From a virus: 20,501 bases of DNA. The position numbers and the translations under genes were made by a program. Positions 16,192-20,501 of this stretch are shown one piece after another (the stretch's first letter is position 1; every line of letters begins with the position of its first letter). The stretch covers positions 1 through 20,501 of the IMG/VR virus record IMGVR_UViG_3300039045_000082; one strand, given 5' to 3'. The notes beneath the pieces were generated by a model. It saw nothing but the letters and a program-made list of their open reading frames with translations. It ran no database searches and was not told the DNA's origin.

Positions 16192-16551
16192 TTATGTTAT
16201 CTCCATTATGCTCAATGTTCCTGAAATTTTATCTGCTACAGAACAGTCTACTCTTAGAAGATCTCCTGTTTCAAGTATGATCTTACCACCTGTTAATACT
16301 TCCAATGATGAACCTACAGGTATGGGTGCATCTTTAACTAAGAACGATGTTCCATTGGTTGCTGCTCTACCACCTCCTGATGTGGTGGACACAAGCTCTA
16401 CTTCTGTGGTTACTTGAGCAGTGTGTATGTTTGAGAGTACAAGTCCAATCACTACTGTAGTTGTGCTACCCGGAACTGTATATATCGTATACGGAGAACC
16501 TGCACTGTTTGGCTCGGCAGCGAATGTGACTACTTTAAATGTATTTGCCAT
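16192..16551 (-). CDS. Small structural protein of the tail-fibre cluster (119 aa)
   Basis: A 119-residue beta-rich protein: MANTFKVVTFAAEPNSAGSP, then TIYTVPGSTTTVVIGLVLSNIH, a GGGR turn, and ILETGDLLRVDCSVADKISG near the C-terminus. The alternating hydrophobic strands and the absence of helices suggest one beta-sandwich. I have the impression of similar small proteins in other marine phage tail operons, where they are usually called structural without further detail. It lies between the repeat fibre (4-base gap) and the first S74 fibre (1-base gap), so a fibre adaptor or decoration role is plausible. AGGAT 9 bases before the ATG serves as ribosome binding site and overlaps the tandem TAA TAA stops of the fibre. 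Confidence 0.66.
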   Translation of the reverse strand: MANTFKVVTFAAEPNSAGSPYTIYTVPGSTTTVVIGLVLSNIHTAQVTTEVELVSTTSGGGRAATNGTSFLVKDAPIPVGSSLEVLTGGKIILETGDLLRVDCSVADKISGTLSIMEIT

Positions 16552-16555
16552 GTTA

Positions 16556-18268
16556 TTATCCTAACGCTATCGCAAGTGCTGTCGGATCATCCGAACTGAA
16601 GCCTGCACTAGTTAAATATGTTTTTACATCTGTCAATGCCACTTGTTTCATTGTGCCATTGTCATTTGTAACTAATCTATCTGCATCTACTAATGTAGTA
16701 GAAGAAGCAGACGTATCACCATCCATGATGTTAAGCTCTGTTGCCGTTGCAGTTACGCCATCTAAGATGTTAAGTTCGGCAGCGGTTGATGTTACTCCAT
16801 CTAAGATATTAAGTTCTGCAGTTGTGGATGTTACGCCATCTAATATGTTTAACTCTGCAGTAGTAGATGTTACCCCATCTAATATATTTAGTTCTGCAGT
16901 AGTAGACGTTACCCCATCCAATATATTTAGTTCTGCAGTCGTAGATGTAACACCATCCAAGATATTTATTTCTGTCGCAGTTGCAGTTACTGCTACATCT
17001 TCGTTTACTTTTGGTGATGTTAATGTTTTATTTGTAAGTGTTTGTGTTCCTGATAAAGTGGCTACAGTAGAATCTATCGCAAAGGTAACAGCATTACCAC
17101 TACCACTTGTGTCAATACCTGTACCACCTGTAAACGTTAAGGTTTCACTGTCTAGATCTATGCTTAATGCACCACCACTGTCAGCTTGGAAATCTAAATC
17201 TTCAGCAGTTAGTTGAGTGTCAACGTAAGCTTTTACAGATTGTTGTGTAGGCACGAGAGTCGCACTGTTGGATGCCATATTATCTTCATCAACAAACGCT
17301 GTAATAGTTATGCTACCGTCAGATAAACTACCATACGTAATTGTACCTGTAGTTGTTATGGCTGATGAGCCGTTGTCTATAGCACCAAAGCCTGATGTAA
17401 TAGAACCACTGTTCAACGCACCAACTGTTGTTACATTAGATAGTGTATCTAGTGCAGACTCAAAGTAAGTCTCGAAGTCAGTCAAAGCAACCTGTTTCAT
17501 TGTGCCTGCATCGTTGACCACAACTCTGTCTGCGTCTGCAAGTGTAGTTGACGATGCACTTGTGTCACCATCCATGATGTTTAGTTCTGTAGCAGTAGAG
17601 GTTACACCATCAAGTATATTTAGTTCTGCAGTGGTAGACGTTACTCCATCAAGTATATTTAACTCTGCAGTTGTAGACGTAACACCGTCAAGTATATTTA
17701 GTTCTGCTGTGGTAGATGTTACACCGTCAAGTATATTCAACTCTGCAGCCGTAGACGTAACACCGTCAAGTATATTCAACTCTGCAGCAGTTGATGTTAT
17801 TGCAGTGCCACCTAACGTCAATGATCCTGATACATCTAAGTTACCATTTAAATCAACTGTTGTGGCTGCAAGTTGTATTTCTGTATCTGCTACAAGGTCG
17901 AGTTGTCCATCGGTACTCGAATTGATGTATATAGCTGTATCTCTGAATTGTAGCTTCTCTGTAGAAGCAACAAGTATGTCGTCACTAAACTCAAAATAAT
18001 CCTCATCTTCCATCCATTTAAGGACACCATCGGATGTTTCACCATCAAATGTAATTGTTATATCTGTTCCTGCAGTTCCTGCACCAAACGTAAGCGTGTT
18101 GCCTAATAGCTTAGTTATAGGGCCACCCTCGTTGGCTGTGCCATCGTGAGTGTGTCCTGTACTCGCTTGGAAGGCTGCTAATAACTGATTGAACTCATCA
18201 TTGGTATGAGCTGCAGTTATAACGTCTCCGTCAGTGTAAGAAGATTGTCTTGTGTAGGTTGCTCCCAT
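16556..18268 (-). CDS. Tail fibre protein with two 13-residue repeat arrays
   Basis: A 570-residue protein. Residues 1-60 (GDVITAAHTNDEFNQLLAAF, then TGHTHDGT and GGPITKL) are a typical attachment region with an HTH metal-type motif. Residues 60-157 are beta sequence. Residues 158-235 hold six copies of T-S-T-x-A-E-L-N-I-L-D-G-V. Residues 236-427 include ASSTTLADADRVV, MKQVALTD and the NSATLVPTQQSVKAYVDTQL segment common in fibre shafts. Residues 428-518 hold seven more copies. Both arrays end in ELNIMDGDTSASSTTL and continue with the same MKQVALTD module, so a whole section is duplicated. No S74 domain is present, and the protein ends abruptly in TALAIALG. As the first fibre gene after the nozzle it is the likeliest fibre base or main shaft. 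The ATG directly follows the preceding stop (TAAATG). Confidence 0.8.
   Translation of the reverse strand: MGATYTRQSSYTDGDVITAAHTNDEFNQLLAAFQASTGHTHDGTANEGGPITKLLGNTLTFGAGTAGTDITITFDGETSDGVLKWMEDEDYFEFSDDILVASTEKLQFRDTAIYINSSTDGQLDLVADTEIQLAATTVDLNGNLDVSGSLTLGGTAITSTAAELNILDGVTSTAAELNILDGVTSTTAELNILDGVTSTTAELNILDGVTSTTAELNILDGVTSTATELNIMDGDTSASSTTLADADRVVVNDAGTMKQVALTDFETYFESALDTLSNVTTVGALNSGSITSGFGAIDNGSSAITTTGTITYGSLSDGSITITAFVDEDNMASNSATLVPTQQSVKAYVDTQLTAEDLDFQADSGGALSIDLDSETLTFTGGTGIDTSGSGNAVTFAIDSTVATLSGTQTLTNKTLTSPKVNEDVAVTATATEINILDGVTSTTAELNILDGVTSTTAELNILDGVTSTTAELNILDGVTSTTAELNILDGVTSTAAELNILDGVTATATELNIMDGDTSASSTTLVDADRLVTNDNGTMKQVALTDVKTYLTSAGFSSDDPTALAIALG
16715..16987 (-). repeat. 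Seven 39-bp tandem coding repeats (C-terminal array)
   Basis: Residues 428-518 of the fibre: seven consecutive 13-residue units with consensus TSTTAELNILDGV. The first (TATATEINILDGV) and last (TATATELNIMDGD) units are degenerate caps. The DNA units differ mainly at third codon positions, so they are not fresh copies, but they remain similar enough to recombine. Confidence 0.9.
17564..17797 (-). repeat. Six 39-bp tandem coding repeats (N-terminal array)
   Basis: Residues 158-235 of the same fibre: six 13-residue units with consensus TST(A/T)AELNILDGV, closing with the ELNIMDGD cap also seen in the other array. Some neighbouring units are nearly identical in DNA (compare 17680-17720 with 17720-17760 and 17755-17795), suggesting recent unit copying within this array. 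Confidence 0.9.
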
Positions 18269-19795
18269 TTATCTTCTAGCTCCTAGTTGATACTCTAACT
18301 GAAATCCTTTTAACGAATAAGGTGCAGTTGTTCCCCCATCATTCACTCGTAAAGCTACTGCAAATCCAGATCCTTCTACTGGTTGTCTTACGAGAGGTTG
18401 TGTTGCACCACCATACGTTCCTGACGCTGAAGTGCTTACACCATATGTGCTTGTTCCATATATTGCAGCAACATCTTCAGAATCTAAAGCGTAAGCTGCA
18501 GGTCGTGCTGAGTCTTTACTTTCATAATCATATCTAACAAACAAGTCTGCATCTATAGATGATTCAGGTGCATAGTTTACTATGACCCTTTGCATATTTT
18601 TTCGTATCCCCGGATCGTTCATTGTAAGATCTGGACTACGGTATCTTCCCAAAATAGCAGTGCCATCAAAATCGTTGCCTGACTCTTGTCTGTACACAAA
18701 TCCATCTCCTGATCCGTGTATAGCTATCACATCTCCTGAAGATACAAATGTATCTGTGGCTGTCGGTCTTATGCCTTTCATTTCTGCAAACTCAAACTGT
18801 TGACCTCTAAGCACACAAATTACACCTTTTGTTAAAGTTTCACCTTGACCACTTTTTGTAAAAAATATTCTGTATTGTGTTTTGTTAGGTATTACGATTG
18901 ACGTAAAATTACCAGAGTCAGATAAGTTGGCATCAAACAAGCTTTGTACGTTAGAACTTATTGTACCCAACTCAACGTCACCAATTCTTGCAGTACCTGC
19001 GATGGTGCGTAATCCGTCAGGACCTAAGAATATAAGGTCACCTGCAAATTCCTGTATAGTTTGTCCGTTTACACAACCTATGTTTCTTGTTACAGGTTTG
19101 ACTGCAAAGTCAGATAGTGATGATCCAGTAAGTTGAAATATTCTGTTTTCGCAAAAGATAAACAAATTATCACGGAATACTTTGAGTCCTGTCACAGTAT
19201 CGTCAACTTTGATACTACCTGCACCAGACCCACTATTAAACGCATCTTCATCAAACGGTTGGCTAAACACAACCTCTTGTGGTGTGCTTGACTTGCCTGC
19301 ATAGAACATGTGATCTTTAAATGCAGTTACAAACTTTGCACCAGACACAGAACTCTCACTTACATCCGTTGCACTAAATGATGAGTTAAACACTGTCGGT
19401 GCGTTTGCACCGTCTGCAACAATTAATTTATCGTTGCCATCAAAGTTAAATCTTTGAAATGTGTACTTGCCTGCACTACTTCTACCAGTATCTCGCTCTG
19501 TCCAACTTGAGCCACCGGGGGTAGCACTAAATATCTTTTCACCTCTCGCTGCAACAACACTCGATCCAAATGTTGCAACCATCAAAACCTCTTCACTTGA
19601 TGAACTTGTCTGTGGCACAACTGCTGTTACGTATTTGCTAAAGCCAGTTATTCTTCTGTAGCCACCTTCGATGTCAGGCTCAAAATTAAGAAGCTCAAGT
19701 GCTTGACCGGGTTTCATTATGAACGTAGATTGATTAAGGACTAACCCACCTTCACATACAAATGGAAACGCACCTGTCTGACTTAACTCTGGCAT
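18269..19795 (-). CDS. Tail nozzle/hub protein (T7 gp12 / P22 gp10-like beta-propeller)
   Basis: A 508-residue, nearly all-beta protein. Repeated blade-like strands alternate with loops: EEVLMVATFGSSVVAARGEKIF (about 68-89), NDKLIVADGANAPTVF, KDHMFYAGKSS, FRDNLFIFCENRIFQLTGSS (about 207-226) and EFAGDLIFLGPDGLRTI. This is the pattern of beta-propeller tail hub/nozzle proteins. The C-terminus YSLKGFQLEYQLGARR is also typical. It directly follows the adaptor gene, as gp12 follows gp11 in T7 and gp10 follows gp4 in P22. At 508 residues it is shorter than T7 gp12 (794) and near P22 gp10 (472). It should sit at the tip side of the adaptor ring and close the DNA channel. The ATG overlaps the adaptor's stop by one base; the ribosome binding site is weak, so coupling probably drives translation. 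Confidence 0.78.
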   Translation of the reverse strand: MPELSQTGAFPFVCEGGLVLNQSTFIMKPGQALELLNFEPDIEGGYRRITGFSKYVTAVVPQTSSSSEEVLMVATFGSSVVAARGEKIFSATPGGSSWTERDTGRSSAGKYTFQRFNFDGNDKLIVADGANAPTVFNSSFSATDVSESSVSGAKFVTAFKDHMFYAGKSSTPQEVVFSQPFDEDAFNSGSGAGSIKVDDTVTGLKVFRDNLFIFCENRIFQLTGSSLSDFAVKPVTRNIGCVNGQTIQEFAGDLIFLGPDGLRTIAGTARIGDVELGTISSNVQSLFDANLSDSGNFTSIVIPNKTQYRIFFTKSGQGETLTKGVICVLRGQQFEFAEMKGIRPTATDTFVSSGDVIAIHGSGDGFVYRQESGNDFDGTAILGRYRSPDLTMNDPGIRKNMQRVIVNYAPESSIDADLFVRYDYESKDSARPAAYALDSEDVAAIYGTSTYGVSTSASGTYGGATQPLVRQPVEGSGFAVALRVNDGGTTAPYSLKGFQLEYQLGARR

Positions 19796-20481
19796 TAGAC
19801 GGCTCTCATATATAATTGTTTGTTAATTAATTCTACACGCATACGTTTGATTGATTTTTCAAACTGCAGTTGTGCAAGTTGTGCATTTTGCACTTCACCA
19901 CGTAAAGTAAACGCATAATACTTTGCTCGTTCTATTATCACGTTTTCAAATCTATCAGGTATATCTGAGGTATCTGTTGATGCACTTAACGCTGTGTGCG
20001 TGGCATAATAATAATATTTTACGGTGTATGTGCTTTTATCAGGCACAGGAGACAAACCAATATTATTCTGTGGATCTTCGTAAACATACACTGGTATGGC
20101 TCGTGAATTACCTGTTGGATCTGTATCTCTTTCATGATAGTTGTCAAGATACTCACTGTAAGTTAAAAACTCAAGTGTAATTTCTTTCTTGTCTGCAGCT
20201 TCAAGAAATGTAAAGCTATCAAAGTCTACCGTCTTTGTATTTGTTGTGCTTAATGCAGATCTAGTATAAAGACGTGTGCCTGCAGTGGTTGTAAAACTTT
20301 TATTAACAACTGTAAAGGGCCACTCGGTATCTGCATTTATTATGTCATCTATTGCACGATTAACGTAATCTTTCACTGCAGTTTGTATACCTCTTGATGC
20401 AGAAAAGTTAGAGCTTGTTAGCTCTACCTCGTTTAGATCTCTTAGTACGTTGTTGATTAATACTAGATAACTGCTCGCCAT
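19795..20481 (-). CDS. Tail tubular protein A / head-to-tail adaptor (T7 gp11-like)
   Basis: A 228-residue protein. It starts with a helical part (SSYLVLINNVLRDLNEVEL, then GIQTAVKDYVNRAIDDIINADTEWPF) that matches the usual opening of gp11-like adaptors, including the Glu-Trp-Pro-Phe turn. The beta middle includes VNKSFTTTAGTRLY and FLTYSEYLDNYHERDTD, then PVYVYEDPQNNIGLSPVPD and TVKYYYYATHTAL. It ends in a helix (ENVIIERAKYYAFTLRGEVQNAQLAQLQFEKSI in part). T7 gp11 has 196 residues. It forms the dodecameric ring that joins the portal to the nozzle. AGAGAAG lies 7 bases before the ATG. A possible stop of the previous gene (TAA, 20485-20487, after codons for SKRS) lies just upstream, consistent with the operon continuing beyond the right edge. 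Confidence 0.86.
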   Translation of the reverse strand: MASSYLVLINNVLRDLNEVELTSSNFSASRGIQTAVKDYVNRAIDDIINADTEWPFTVVNKSFTTTAGTRLYTRSALSTTNTKTVDFDSFTFLEAADKKEITLEFLTYSEYLDNYHERDTDPTGNSRAIPVYVYEDPQNNIGLSPVPDKSTYTVKYYYYATHTALSASTDTSDIPDRFENVIIERAKYYAFTLRGEVQNAQLAQLQFEKSIKRMRVELINKQLYMRAV

Positions 20482-20501
20482 GTTTTAGCTTCTCTTGGAC
20501 T

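Noticed and set aside
16715-17797. Regular 39-bp repeats resembling a CRISPR array
   Set aside because: Units are contiguous with no spacers, keep a single reading frame and encode a 13-residue fibre motif.
16539-17999. Long + strand open frames (225 and 165 aa) with Val-Asp-Val-Thr-Pro-Ser repeats
   Set aside because: They are the antisense reading of the 39-bp coding repeats of the fibre gene; the repetition of one stop-free unit keeps the opposite frame open.
20485-20501. Last codons (SKRS, then stop) of a preceding - strand gene at the right edge
   Set aside because: Consistent with the operon continuing to the right, but four residues are too few to annotate as a gene.

Overview
The window looks like the late (virion) half of a marine tailed bacteriophage with a short, podovirus-type tail. 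The evidence is a T7 gp11-like tail adaptor, a beta-propeller nozzle/hub protein directly after it, a cassette of tail-fibre proteins, and then a run of Ala/Gln-rich and very large helical proteins in the position of internal (ejected) virion proteins. The DNA is AT-rich, most strongly in the large-protein part. Several sequence signatures are familiar from ocean phages: 13-residue repeats around ELNILDGV, MAYIG...PSN fibre N-termini, SSDYRLKEN self-cleaving C-termini, and a small 'QILLNKTREE' membrane coiled-coil protein. The host cannot be read from the sequence. A marine alphaproteobacterium such as SAR11 or SAR116 is a reasonable guess only.

Layout: positions 1-764 carry rightward (+) genes: the last codons of a cut-off gene, a PD-(D/E)XK-type nuclease (74-559) and a small unknown protein (543-764). 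This is probably the end of a replication/nucleotide-metabolism arm. Only three bases separate the last + stop codon from the last - stop codon. From 20481 down to 768 everything is on the - strand: 15 tightly packed genes with gaps of at most 15 bases and several 1-base stop/start overlaps. In transcription order they are: tail adaptor (19795-20481), nozzle/hub (18269-19795), a fibre protein with two 39-bp repeat arrays (16556-18268), a small structural protein (16192-16551), an S74 fibre (15006-16190), a small free-standing fibre-tip-like protein (14515-15006), a 98-aa accessory protein (14207-14503), a second S74 fibre with a YadA-head-like stalk (12896-14203), a fibre with a different C-terminal domain (11600-12892), a 78-aa membrane/coiled-coil protein (11358-11594), an Ala/Gln/Asn-rich internal virion protein (10015-11358), two medium unknown proteins (9489-10004 and 8915-9481), two giant unknown proteins (5827-8925 and 1090-5811) and a small basic protein (768-1079).

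How the genes work together (inference): the adaptor and nozzle build the tail tube. The repeat fibre and the three further fibre-like proteins form host-recognition structures, whose trimerisation is helped by C-terminal chaperone domains that cut themselves off. The Ala/Gln-rich protein and the 1032- and 1573-aa proteins are the best candidates for the ejectosome that carries DNA across the envelope. The 78-aa membrane protein may act in lysis. No intergenic stretch is large enough to hold a separate promoter or terminator. No tRNA, CRISPR, insertion sequence, integrase, terminase, capsid or recognisable endolysin gene is visible. The most notable features are the pair of giant unassigned proteins, the multi-fibre cassette with two different C-terminal maturation domains, and the recombination-prone repeats in the fibres.
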